Origin: Clitopilus passeckerianus | Taxonomy: Eukaryota > Basidiomycota > Agaricomycetes > Agaricales > Entolomataceae | NCBI GenBank assembly: GCA_944990035.1 | Contig: CALYLX010000150.1 | Span: 868,001 to 932,000 of the forward strand | Length of the DNA: 64,000 nucleotides | Direction: 5' to 3' | Shown here: positions 47,695 through 58,388 of the stretch, one piece after another | Position numbering within the stretch: the stretch's first letter is position 1 | Layout: every line of letters starts with the position of its first letter | Made by a program: the position numbers and the translations under genes | Notes under the pieces: model-generated | The model's input: the letters and a program-made list of their open reading frames with translations, nothing else | Databases searched by the model: none | What the model was told of the DNA's origin: nothing

Positions 47695-48763
47695 GGTGTG
47701 ATATGCAAATAAAAGAGAGGGCTTAGAGCTAAGACCCGACACTGTTAGGCCAGATACTAGTACTGAGATATGCGGAGACTTACTTGCTTGCAACAAAGAC
47801 TGAACGTCGGCCTAAAGGAAGGATGACAAGAAAAAAGGGTCCGGCAAAGGCGACCTGGCCAAAAGCAGAGAAAAGAACGAAGGGAACTGAACTACAAGCA
47901 CCATTCCTCGCCAAATTTTATACGAGAATTTCAAGCCCGAAAGACTGGTAATTCCTAATTAGCATCCATATAAACAACCATTTCATAAACTTGGCAAAGA
48001 TTGTAGCTTGCCTGATTTAGCATGCATATTACCAAAAGAAGTCGTCATCTGACCACTAAAAATAGAATGCAGCGCCCAATGTGATGCAGAATAGACAGAT
48101 GGATATGGGATTGGCAGATTCTCTATGTCGAAATCAATGCGGATCCATTCATTTAGAGACAGAACCATACGAGCCTTTGGTAAATCCACAGCTTCGTCCA
48201 AGTTTGCCCGTATACCGGTTTGACTGAAGATTGTTGGTCGCTACATTTTGTAGACGGCGAAGTGTAGGATTCTTGCCAACATATGACCGAGCTTTCCGGT
48301 GTTGGCGGTTTTCCTTATCGCGACTAGCTAGTCAGAGACCTCCACCCTCCGAATTTTAGGAGAAATAATCGCTTTGGAATACCAATTGTGAGCTTGCATC
48401 AGTACCAAATGCAAGTGTTCCTGACTGGTTCTTGATACCGCCGGTTCATAAACATGAGAACCTATCGCTTATTACAGCAATATCTGGCGGGAAAAATAGC
48501 GGCCCAGAAGCGGGGACATCGGCGAGAAGCATGATTCTGTGCAGTCAAGCTCGAATGACAGGTTCTCTCAAATGAAGAATTCCACGCTGAATTGGCGATG
48601 AGCGGAAATCTGGCAAGACCGTCCAGTGCATAGGCAAATCTCTGGTATCCAAGGCAGCTAAGAAGAGAGGCAACAACCATCTGGAACGTGCGTGTCAATC
48701 CGTTCAATGAAATGAATAAAGATAATACGGGTTAGACAAGGTACACTAGCTATGCAGATCACA
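47695..48763. other. Long intergenic region
   Basis: 1.07 kb with no gene I can support. It covers the promoter of the secreted-protein gene and the 3' UTR of the DnaJ gene. Confidence 0.4.
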
Positions 48764-50494
48764 TTACAGCTCGTCGTGCGCCTTTCCAAAACTCTGGAAA
48801 GCTTCTGCCAATTCTGAGGCAATGATATCAGTATTCTGTCAAGAGTGCATGTGGGATGGGGACGGTGGTAAGAGGAATACTCACTCCGCCGCGTTTGTTT
48901 GTTCAACTCGAATGGCAGAACGACATTGTATTCCACGAAGAGATCCCCATGCGAAGACTGCCCGTAGATAGGCATTCCCTCTCCCTTGATAGTCTGTACG
49001 AAGCCTGAATTTACGTAGTTAGTGGTCAACAAACGGAGCTAGTATGATGTAGAGCCTACTGACCTGGCTGTGTTACACCGTCGCGTACCAGCCTGACCAC
49101 ATGTCCATCCAGGTGTGTCAAATTGCGTTCGAAACCCAAAAGCGCCTGTCATATATTGTGATTAGATCTAATCGGCGCCAAGCCTGGAAGAGGACCTGCC
49201 TCGTCGATGCCGATAGTTTCCTTCCAATACAGACTGCTCTCCTTCCTCCGCCAGCTACCCTTGTCTTTCCTGCTCCTGACCCTGAGGACAACATCTCCAG
49301 GTTCCCAATCCGGACTCTCGTCAGCTTCACCTTCAAACACAACTTCATGACCTTCTGCCATTCCTGGTTCGACGTCCAAGGTGTAGTGGGCGGTATGATC
49401 GACAACTTTGCTGCCACCGCAGTGAGGGCATTTCTTCTTGATCACTTTGCCTCGGCCTTGACAGTCGTTACAAGTTACTTGGCTTTGTGCGAACATTCCA
49501 GGGAAAATCTATTACTGGGTGGTCAAATATACGCCCAACAGGGAGCCAAGCGAAGTCACGGACCTGTTGTTTAACGAGCTTCACACCCGAACCGCCGCAG
49601 CCGCCACATGTGTGAATGTCCCTATCGGACGCAGCACCGGACCCACGACAATGGTCGCAGAGGATGCGTTTCTTGATCATAAACTAGTAAGAGCAAAGTC
49701 AGCGCCCATTAAAGAATTTGCAAAATTGGAAGCATCATACGTCAATGCTGGCACCCGTATACCTGAATTCTTTAGGTCAGTACTTGTTCTTCGAGAGACC
49801 AAAAAGCGCATACATATCCGCCAGTTGCACCTCGAACTCAGTGAGTGAAGACGGTCCTTTTCGAACCTGTTCTTGATGATCTGAAGTAAAACTGTCAGGA
49901 TTTTTCTAATTGGCGGGTGGAAAACTCTGGTACTCACAACCACCACCAAAGAAGTTCTGGAACATGTCGAAAGGGTTCTGGTGGTTCTGGCCACTTTCGT
50001 GGGCTTTTAAACCTTCCTATAGGGTGATTCAGAGAGGTGGTTCAAAGACCGGTAGACTTCAACTCACCTCTCCATGCCGGTCATATACTTGGCGTTTCTG
50101 GATTCATAAATGTATCAATATCAATTCCAGGATATCCATGGGCCAGACGACATACAGTTGGGTCGGATAGCACCTCATAAGCTAGAGACAAAGTTTAGAT
50201 ACATGGAAATTGGGACGCGTTTTGGATCACTCACCATGTGCAATCTCCACAAATTTATCCTCTGCACCCTTTTCCTTATTCTTATCCGGGTGATACTTTT
50301 TGCTCAGCTTCTTGTAAGCATGTCTGATATCTTTGTCCGAAGCGGACTTGTGTACTATTGCATATCGTTAGTGAACACGCACATAAAGCATGCCATGATG
50401 TCCATGAAATAGACGTACGGTCTAGAATCTTGTACAAGTCTGCCGCTGCTGCGAAAGACGCGAAGAGCAAAACGAAGAAAGAAATCGAGAACAT
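48764..50494 (-). CDS. SCJ1: ER-lumenal DnaJ chaperone (Scj1/ERdj3 type) with HDEL
   Basis: The ATG at 50494 opens [20 protein letters not shown], a signal peptide. The J-domain follows (YKILD, then [18 protein letters not shown] with the HPD, and [19 protein letters not shown]), then a Gly/Phe segment ending FFGG. The zinc-binding part has [24 protein letters not shown] and CPHCGGS. The C-terminal substrate domains include [20 protein letters not shown] and [20 protein letters not shown]. The last exon ends [20 protein letters not shown] is the retention signal of ER residents. The order J, G/F, four CxxC, C-terminal domain fits Scj1, which stimulates Kar2 (BiP). About eight introns lie within it. 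Confidence 0.92.
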
Positions 50495-50723
50495 TATAAG
50501 GAAAGTGTAGCTGCTCTCCCTTTGAGCAGGGCAGCGTAAGTTGGCTGGTCAAGGTGCAATTATCTTTGAAATTTCAGCACCTACGTTGTACCTACGTGTC
50601 CTTACCGCCGCCATGATCTCGTGATCCCAACATTACGGACCTCAGGAAGCCGGTGGCTGTGCGGTGCCTATTCCCGAACCGTGGCGTGAATCCAGGTGGA
50701 CAGTTCCAACATTTCAAGCTCTC

Positions 50724-52413
50724 ATGAGGCTTGTCCATAGACTATCTGGCGTTCGGCAGCTTCGTCCAACGACATGCAGGCACTCTTCATCGTACTCAGG
50801 GCCAACTTACTCACTTTCTAACTTGCGTGGTACAGTAGCTCACCGACCTTGACTAGAGATTTCACCTCAACTTCATATTTGGCGGCAGCCTTTCCTTTCA
50901 GCCTTTCCCCAGAGGATGCAATAGTCCGATTGGGACCTTATGCTTCTTCTTTGAGCTTTATGACGAATATAATAGGCTCCTTGGGTGCAAGATATCTGCC
51001 GGGATTCGGGTTCAAGCCATTCTTACCAACCAGGCTTCAACCGGTGTACTTTCCGGGCTGGGTGGTTGACATCGAAGCGGAAATGGAAGTAACATCAGGG
51101 GAAGACAAGGTATATATGTCCTTCAATAAATATGGGCTCATATTTACAGTTGGTCAATAGATCATTGCGGCTGGCCATTCTTTGAATGCGTAAGAGGCCA
51201 TTCATTTCATCCGAGCTAACAACCTCACATTTTCTATCAGATATTTGCCAGGTAGTGTCTTCGCGCTATCACAACCGAATAGGGTTGCTGAAAGCTTATA
51301 TAGGCTCCAATTATCCCGTGCTATCGAACGTTTGCCTCCTACCCGCGAAAACGGCGACTACCCATTCATGGAGTAGTGATCTACTCGCCCAGCACGACAT
51401 GGACATCGTCTGCGTTCCCTACTCTATATCCCCCTTCTCGATTCTTGACATCGCAAAAAACACGTGGAAGAGAATTCCAGTCGAGGAGGATATATCCATT
51501 TCGCCATCAACGTTGAAGCCGAAATTCGCGAGTGACATTTGCCAATTCTATTGAATTATGAGCACGCTAACACGGTGGCTCTTTTAGCTTGCTGCATATC
51601 CAGTCCTCATCCCACTTTATATTGCGCAGTATGAATATGGTGCCAAAGGCAGAGAGCAACACCTCACGCTGGTCCTTGAAGCTAGTACTCCCAAGGTCGG
51701 TTATTTCTCCCTGTCTTACCCATCCTGGACCAATAGCCCTTCTAGGGTCGAGTATTCGGTGAAAACGTAGCGATACAGGCCAAACGCGACTTTGAAAATT
51801 TTGGAATCCAATCCGATCTTGCCGACCGTCTCGGTAGTGTGATTACTGTAATAGGCGGGGGAGACGTCCAGATTCTCTATGGACTTCAAGCCGACTGCAT
51901 CCAAATTGTTGGCGCTGGCCCCAAACTTGGCCTCACCGGCTCTAACCGGTTTGACGCCACGGCTTCATGGGCCAACGAAATCGTCATGATGCCAGAAACT
52001 CTGGATTTGCTGGCTGAACAAAGCGATGTGTCTAAGTTGGAACGCGATCCTCGTGTACGGCCGCTACTTTCCACGGAACAGGAGGCAAACCATACTTATA
52101 TCAAATTGGGAGCTGAGATTAATCTCATGAACACCATACACCAGGTATGTTACTTCCTTTCTTCAATGTTGCGGCGGTATTGAAAGGGCTCTCATAGGCC
52201 GTGACTTCACAGGAGAGAGCAAACGCTTCCAACACGCAACAAATTCACATGGTCAAAGTGAACATGGCAGGTGGCAAAGTCCGCACTGACCACAAGAAAT
52301 TCGAATCTGAGTTCCTCCTAACTCATATTGACGAACTAAAAGCGAAGAGGGACAAAGCTATGCCAAGCTGGTGGAGAGATTGGGAGAGTTCAAACGTGGG
52401 GACCCGACAATGA
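50724..52413 (+). pseudogene. Agaric family protein, tandem copy 1, frame-disrupted
   Basis: The first ATG gives a basic, acid-free N-terminus (MRLVHRLSGVRQLRP) like a mitochondrial presequence. Homology continues in another frame (LAAAFPFSLSPEDAIVRLGP, YLPGFGFKPF, PVYFPGWVVDIEAEM), then after two plausible introns YLPGSVFALSQPNRV. At 51374 this frame meets TAG, and the conserved sequence continues one base later (DLLAQHDMDIVCVPYSISPF). A second break occurs near 51530 (KPKFA then AAYPVLIPLYIAQYEYG). The C-terminal part (DPRVRPLLSTEQEANHTYIK, then MPSWWRDWE) is intact. Copy 2 shares the breaks at 51374 and 51530. I recall relatives in other agarics; function is unknown. Confidence 0.6.
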
Positions 52414-52724
52414 ATGGATGGATATATATAGAATGTTGCTTCACTTACATTGTATCATAATTCATGCATGCGTAACGTGCTCGATGAACCCTATGGGAGT
52501 CGTTGGCCAAGCAAAACAAAAAAGGGGAGGAAGCAGAAAATTGCCGACTGTGATATGCACTAGGACGTCAAGGGAGTGGTTAATGACGCGACTCCCGTAG
52601 TTGACTTTGAATGGACACCGCTGCTTCCGTTTGTATCATATCTAGATTACTTTTTTGGCATGGTCCGTTACATGTTCAAATGAGAATGAGAAGACACCTA
52701 GGGACTTCCCAAAACCTTCCGTAC
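52414..52724. other. Spacer between copy 1 and the MITE
   Basis: About 311 bp. No gene is visible. Confidence 0.4.
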
Positions 52725-52726
52725 TA

Positions 52727-52749
52727 GAGACGGTCAGCAACGCATTTCA
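52727..52749 (+). repeat. Left terminal inverted repeat of the MITE
   Basis: 23 bp matching the reverse complement of 53108-53130 with one mismatch (a G here where the right end has an A). Confidence 0.65.
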
Positions 52750-53107
52750 GATTGAAATTGGATGAGGGAAATCCTCTCGACTTTGAACGCTCCAAGCAGC
52801 CCCACATGCCAAACCTAGCAGCTGCGATCATCAGGAAAGTACTAAGCTCCCAAGCTCGAGATTGAACATGGCTCGAAATTGGGCACATTCTATGCTTCGG
52901 GGAATATGAACAGGCCATTGTTTGCATATAATAGTGTGAAAGTATCGCTGTACGGCTCTCCGTCGTGTGCTATTGGCCAAAAAGCGCCAAAAAATATTCA
53001 ACATTTGGCGACCATGCACCCTCTTTTGGTCGTATCCCCGTTCAGCTACTCCACCCAGAGGATTAATTTGAGGGAAAACCGAGCTGATTTGAACGATCAA
53101 ATCATTT

Positions 53108-53130
53108 TGAAATGTGTTGCTGACCGTCTC
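53108..53130 (-). repeat. Right terminal inverted repeat of the MITE
   Basis: 23 bp, reverse complement of the left end with one mismatch, followed by TA. Confidence 0.65.
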
Positions 53131-53241
53131 TACTGACCTCCGAGTCCGAGTGATCCTGACCTGGTGCGCCCCAGTGGCTGTGCTGCAGTGCGAACCATGG
53201 GGTGAATTCAAAATTTCAAATCCCATTGACAGTCCACCTCT

Positions 53242-54947
53242 CATCAGGCTTGCACACAAATTATCTGGCATTCGCCAGCTTCGACCAGCGACATGTAGGC
53301 ACTCTTCATCATACTCAGGACCAACCTACCCTTCTAACTCGCGTGGTACAGTGGCTCACAGACCTTGACTGGAGAGTTCACCCTCAACTTCCATGTTTGG
53401 CGGCAGCATTTCCATTTAGCCTCTCCCCAGGGCAGGCTATCGTCCGATCAGGGCCTTTTGTTTAAGTGGTGTGCTATTTTAAGAATATTAGAGGATATTT
53501 GGGTGCAAGGTATCTGCCGGGACTTGGTTTCAAGCCGTTCCAACCGACGAAGCTTCAAGCGGTGTACTTTCCAGGCTGGGTGGTCGATTTTGAGGCAGAA
53601 ATGAAAGTCACATCAGAGGAAGACAAGGTACGCACGTTCGTGTGATATTACTAACGTTATGTTAAATTTGTGGAATAGATCACCACGACTGGCCACTCTC
53701 TGAATGCGTAGGAGGTCATTCATTCCAGCCCAAATTTATGATCTCACGGTTTCTATCGGATGTTTGCCAGGTAACGCCTTCGCACTGTTACGACCGAAGA
53801 GAGTTGCTGAAAACTTACATAGGCTCTAACTATCCCGTACTATCGAACGTTTGCCTCCGACCCGCGAAAACGGTGGCTACTCACTCATGGAGTAGCGACA
53901 TACTCGCCCAGCATAACATAGACATTGTCTGCGTTCCATATTCTATATCTCCCTTCTTGATTCTAGAAGCTATCAAAAACATGCGGAAAACAATTCTAGT
54001 AGAAGAAAATATTTCCATTTCGCCATCAACATTGAAGCCCAAATTCGCAAGTGATATTTGCCAGTTCTACCGAGGTATGAGCATGCTAACACGACGGCTC
54101 TTCCAGGTCGCCGCATATTCTGTCCTTATACCACTTTACATTATGCAATATGAGCATGGTAGCGAGGGCAGAGAGTATCAATTCACGCTTGTCATGGAAG
54201 CCAGTACGCCCAAGGTTGGCTGTTTCTCTGTCTAACCACTTCTAGGCCAATAGCATTTCTTAGGGCCGCATATTCGGTAAAAATGTAATAATACAGGCTA
54301 ATCGCGACCTTGAAAGATTCGGACTTCTTAAACGGTCTGAAGCGATCGACCGTCTCGGCGATGCAATTGTTGCTGCATTGGGCGGTAACAACATCCAGAT
54401 TTACCATGGGCGTCGACACGACTGGATCCAAATTGTTGGCGCTGGCCCCAAACTTGGCTTCACCTCCAACCGGTTTGAGGCTACGACTTCATGGGTCAAC
54501 AAAACTCCTCGCACTGCCAGAAACCCTGGATGCACTGGCTGAGTATAGCGACGTGTCTAAGCTAGAACGTGATCCTCGTATACGGCCGCTACTTCCTTCG
54601 GAACAGGAGACAAATCATAGTTATATTGCACAGGGAGTCGAGATTGATGTCATAGCCGCCATACACCAAGTACGTTGCTTGCTTTCTTCAATAGATAAGG
54701 GCGACTGATAGGGCTTTATCAGACCGTGGCTTTACGCGACGGAGAAAAGGCGCCTAACAAGCAGCAAATGAACACGGACAACGTCAGCATGTCGGGTGGG
54801 AATGCCCTCACAAACCATCAGAAACTCGAGTTGATTCAGTCTCGCATTGACGAAGTAAGAGCGAGGAGGGACAGAGCCATGCCAGGCTGGTGGAGAGATT
54901 GGGAGAAGGCGCGGGCTCGAATTTCAAAGGGGAAGAAACAACGATGA
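53242..54947 (+). pseudogene. Agaric family protein, tandem copy 2, pseudogene
   Basis: This aligns along its whole length with copy 1 (for example HKLSGIRQLRPATCRHSSSY, AVYFPGWVVDFEAEM, DPRIRPLLPSEQETNHSYIA, MPGWWRDWEKARA). The equivalent of copy 1's start codon is ATC at 53242. A stop follows GPFV near 53463 where copy 1 reads on. CAA of copy 1 at 51308 is TAA here at 53827. It shares with copy 1 the TAG at 53893 and the break near 54060. With a lost start and private stops it is clearly non-functional. The last 240 codons are still nearly intact, so decay is recent or uneven. Confidence 0.75.
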
Positions 54948-55210
54948 ATGAATCCATATAAGTAGATTATTTCTTCGCCTATAATTTACTGGATTCATGC
55001 ATGCGCAACGTGAAACCTGTGGGAGTGGATGCTCAAACCAAAGAAGAAAAACGCTCACCAGAAAGTAGTTGCGAAGATCATGTGACGGGACTGCTTAAAG
55101 ACGCGACTCGAACTCGGACGCGTCTTGCACTGGGGCCACGGTTGACTCAAGACTGTCGCCGCTACTTTCCTTTGAACCACTCTATAGGCGCCTGGCCACT
55201 TCTCTTCGCC

Positions 55211-56979
55211 ATGGTTCATCACAGGTTCAACGAGAGCGAAAGCAATCCGAATCCTCACGTCAACTTCATCACCGCACTACCTGCCTTCGACGAAACTGAA
55301 CAAGAATCTGCGCGACAGCTGCTTCGAGCGCTGGCGGCTCAAGTTCGTCCTCTTATGAAGAATCATGGGTTTGTGATAAACAGCCTTGAAGAGGTATAAC
55401 ATACACAGGACAAAATGATGAAAACGAGTCTAAAGGAAACGCCAGTATGAATACAACCAGGTTTTTGCAGGCAGGAATTGGAATGCTGGTGAAACTGTTG
55501 GTATGTCATGCTCTGGTCACTAGAAGCAAACCTCAGTGACTCAATCTACTTTCTGTTAGAGCTCGTACTACGCCGAGCCGACCGAACATTCTGTCCCAAC
55601 TACTGGCTAATGAGTACATTTTGTCACGAGGTTCGACCTCCTACCTTCGAGATTGGTCCCGAGAGCTGAAAGAATGATTTGAGTGTCTCTAGCTTGCACA
55701 TATAAAGGTACTTCTCCTTTAACTCTCATGGATATCTAACGTCACATATATAGCACATGAATCATGGACCCGCATTTCAAGCGTTGTGGAAGAAGCTTAA
55801 CAACGAAGTACGTGCTTTGCAGGACAAGGGGTATTATGGAGATGGTAATCTTCCAACACCTCAACCAAAGCTTCATGTTGACGATACTATGATACACAGG
55901 CTACTGGTCATCCGGAACCAGGCTCGCAGATTCAGCCAAAGTCGCTGGAGAAGGGGTAGCAACAGGAGATCTTCCAGAATATATTGTTCGTATCTCAGAT
56001 ATTGAGTTGTTAGGCATTGTTTACTAACCCAACTATTGTATGTAGTGTGGAGGAGCTCAAACTCGTACCCGGCCGTCAGGAACTCGACGTCGACGGACCA
56101 GAAAACCTGATGATGCTACTGCCTCGAACTCAACTGGCAGGCAAACAACCAAACGTCGAAAGGCAGGTGGCAGGGTCACTGCGAAGGACGCGTTCAAGGG
56201 GGCTGGCGCAGTCCTAAATCAAGAAGCTGCTGATATCAAAGGCAAGGGCACGGGGTTTGGAAGGCAGGCTGCTAGCAAGCGAGCTCGCGAGGAAAGAGCA
56301 TTGGCGGCCGAGCGCAGACTAGCCGCGCTACAGCAACAAGGTAAACACTTGTTGATTCAAAATCAATCATCCAATACTCAGTGATTATTAGCATCGACAT
56401 CGACGCATACGCCCAACGTGAAACCAGAAGAAAATGAAATTTCTGACGACACCGACGATGACATCGTCGAATTCGTCCCCGAAACCGATGCCCAACGGCG
56501 AGCTACACTACTGTCCTCAAAGAAGGACGAAGACTTGACAGAGATGAAACCCGGATCTCTTATGGACTATTTCAAGGACTTTAATTTTCCCCAGAACACG
56601 GGCGAAGACAGGAAGAAGGCACCATCTGCAAAAACCGAACCTGGATTAGGGAATATGGTCGGAGCAGAAATCAATCTGCGCAAGAAAGAGTCGCTAGGGA
56701 TGGGCCCCACGAAAAATGGAGGCCGCACAATTGGATCGGGAGAAGCTAGGGTTCAGGAGAGCAAATCTGTTTCAGGAGGTCGCTCAACCTCGAAGCCCAT
56801 ACGCAATAGAAGTCCCGAGAATTGGACTTGTCTCGCCTGTACATTGTGAGTACAGCCTTATGTCCGGTCTTTCAAACTTTTGTCTAATATTTCTATTTGA
56901 CAGAATCAATGAGCCAGGACACCTGGCTTGTTCAGTGTGTGGAACATCAAAGGGCGAGCAAAGTTGGGAAGAAAGATGA
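55211..56979 (+). CDS. WSS1: WLM-domain metalloprotease, Wss1-like
   Basis: The ATG at 55211 opens MVHHRFNESESNPNPHVNFI. The WLM domain follows through ADRTFCPNYWLMSTFCHE, then LAHIK, then HMNHGPAFQALWKKL: the zinc site HELAH with the distal His in HMNH is complete but is split by two introns. Then a basic linker and an acidic stretch with DIVEFVPE, a likely SUMO-binding motif. The C-terminus carries one RanBP2-type zinc finger (NWTCLACTL, then LACSVCGTS, split by an intron). The layout WLM, SUMO motif and zinc finger fits Wss1, which cleaves protein crosslinked to DNA in the nucleus. The usual Cdc48-binding SHP motif is not clearly seen. About seven introns. Confidence 0.88.
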
Positions 56980-57090
56980 TGTGCTTTATTCACACTTCAT
57001 AAAGACAGATAAATTTACGGCACTCGGGATATATTTACATTCCTATGAGAAGTACTGTTGGTTCCGCGGCCTAGCACTTCCAAGTGTTCT

Positions 57091-58084
57091 CTACTTCCAG
57101 CACCTATTTTCGTTCGATCAGTGAGAACCAACGCAAGCAAGATTCAAAATGTACTAACAGGATATCGTGGTCGGTAAAGGCATGTTCCCCGCCTCCGAAG
57201 GAAACATTGCAACCATTCCTAGAGTTCTTAAGTCAGTTGTGTTCCGTTTCCCACATGGAATCGAACAATTACAGATGCTCTCCACACTTTCCGGGGACTC
57301 TGACACCATTGACATTTGCAAGCCCGTGATAAAGCTTGGCGCCGTGTTCCTCGTAACCTCCCTCGATGGGACGCCTACCGGGGGGAACCCGTCCATACGA
57401 AGTACGGACCCACTCCATCTGGGTCGGTATGAAAGGTAGCAGATCGTATCTGCCATGATGACCAAGTTCTCCGCCTCCATAAGCAACGGCTACGAAGGGT
57501 TGGAGATGAGGACCGATCTTGCAAGGATGGACCGAGCCCTGCATAAGGGCAGACCCTATGAAGATCGGAGTGCTCCCATCGCCATCGTAACAGGGGGGTT
57601 GTCCAGTGACATCAGGACCAGGGAACGGTGATTTGGTGTCAAGTGGTACACGGTATCCTGAAGGAGGCGTGTCCTGGGGTATAGGTGAAGCATGAGAGGC
57701 CAAAGTGTGGGGAGGAGGCTGATGTTGCTGATGCTCCCTTGAAGCCTCAAATGTCGGTGGAACCAACGGCGGGGACATGAAGTGGCCTTGCTGGTTAAGG
57801 TGTCCTTGGCCATGATCTGGATTTGGGAAGCTGGGAAGACCACCAGAGTGCTGAGAGGGAGCACCTGGGAAGCTGGGAGGTGGACCAAAGTGCTGGCCTG
57901 GGAAGCTGGTATCGTGGGCATGCCGTTCGTGCTCGCCACCAACTCCTTTGACCTTATGTTCTTTGTTCTTCTTGTCTTTCTTTTCCTTCTTATCTTTCTT
58001 ATCCTTCTTCCATTTCTTGGAACCATCAGAATCGCTACTACTGGAATCAGAGGAGTCGAAGCTCTTGCGACGATCTTTGCCCAT
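57091..58084 (-). CDS. DUF3421 protein with charged, Pro-rich N-terminus
   Basis: The ATG at 58084 opens MGKDRRKSFDSSDSSSSDSD; a Lys-rich stretch follows (KKWKKDKKDKKEKKDKKNKE), then a Pro, Gly and His-rich linker to about residue 170. The C-terminal half is a DUF3421 domain: AVAYGGGELGHHGRYDLLPF, TSYGRVPPGRRPIEGGYEEH and GKCGEHL. Two further splices give NGCNVSFGGGEHAFTDHDIL and the end CWK; the last splice is typical of the family's ending (ILCW). Function is unknown; the domain is found in many eukaryotic proteins. The long charged head is unusual, and the Lys-rich run may be a nuclear signal. The last exon is tiny. Confidence 0.8.
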
Positions 58085-58388
58085 GGTTGCTGAGAGAAAG
58101 GTGAATGGCTGGTGGAGCTAGGCGCTGTAATACAGGGATCAAGGTTGCCAAAGATGGCACCGCGTAGATGCTGCCTTTATCTTGGACGCCTGCACCGCCC
58201 CCAGGCAACGGCCAGTGTAACTTCACCATATGCGTCAACTGCGCGGATGAGTACATTCAGCAATACATTTTGGTTGGGCAGTGCTTTATACATGCAATAC
58301 GTCAATTTCACTATAATCATAACGATAGTCATGGTTAAGGCTGTTCATGAAGGCATATTTGCTCTACGTCAAGTCCTGACAAATGCGA
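58085..58388. other. Spacer
   Basis: 304 bp between the DUF3421 start and the BRO1 stop, both minus strand. It should be the DUF3421 promoter. No gene is visible. Confidence 0.4.

Larger units (their letters stand above)
52725..53132. mobile_element. MITE-like element with 23 bp inverted ends and TA borders
   Basis: The outer ends form an imperfect inverted repeat: 52727-52749 and 53108-53130, with one mismatch in 23. The sequence begins GAGACGGTCAGCAAC at the left and ends with its reverse complement at the right. Both ends are flanked by TA, the target duplication typical of Tc1/mariner. The interior (about 360 bp) has no intact gene; open frames inside are chance. It lies exactly between the two tandem paralogous copies. 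A stem of this kind fits a non-autonomous MITE. Confidence 0.6.
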
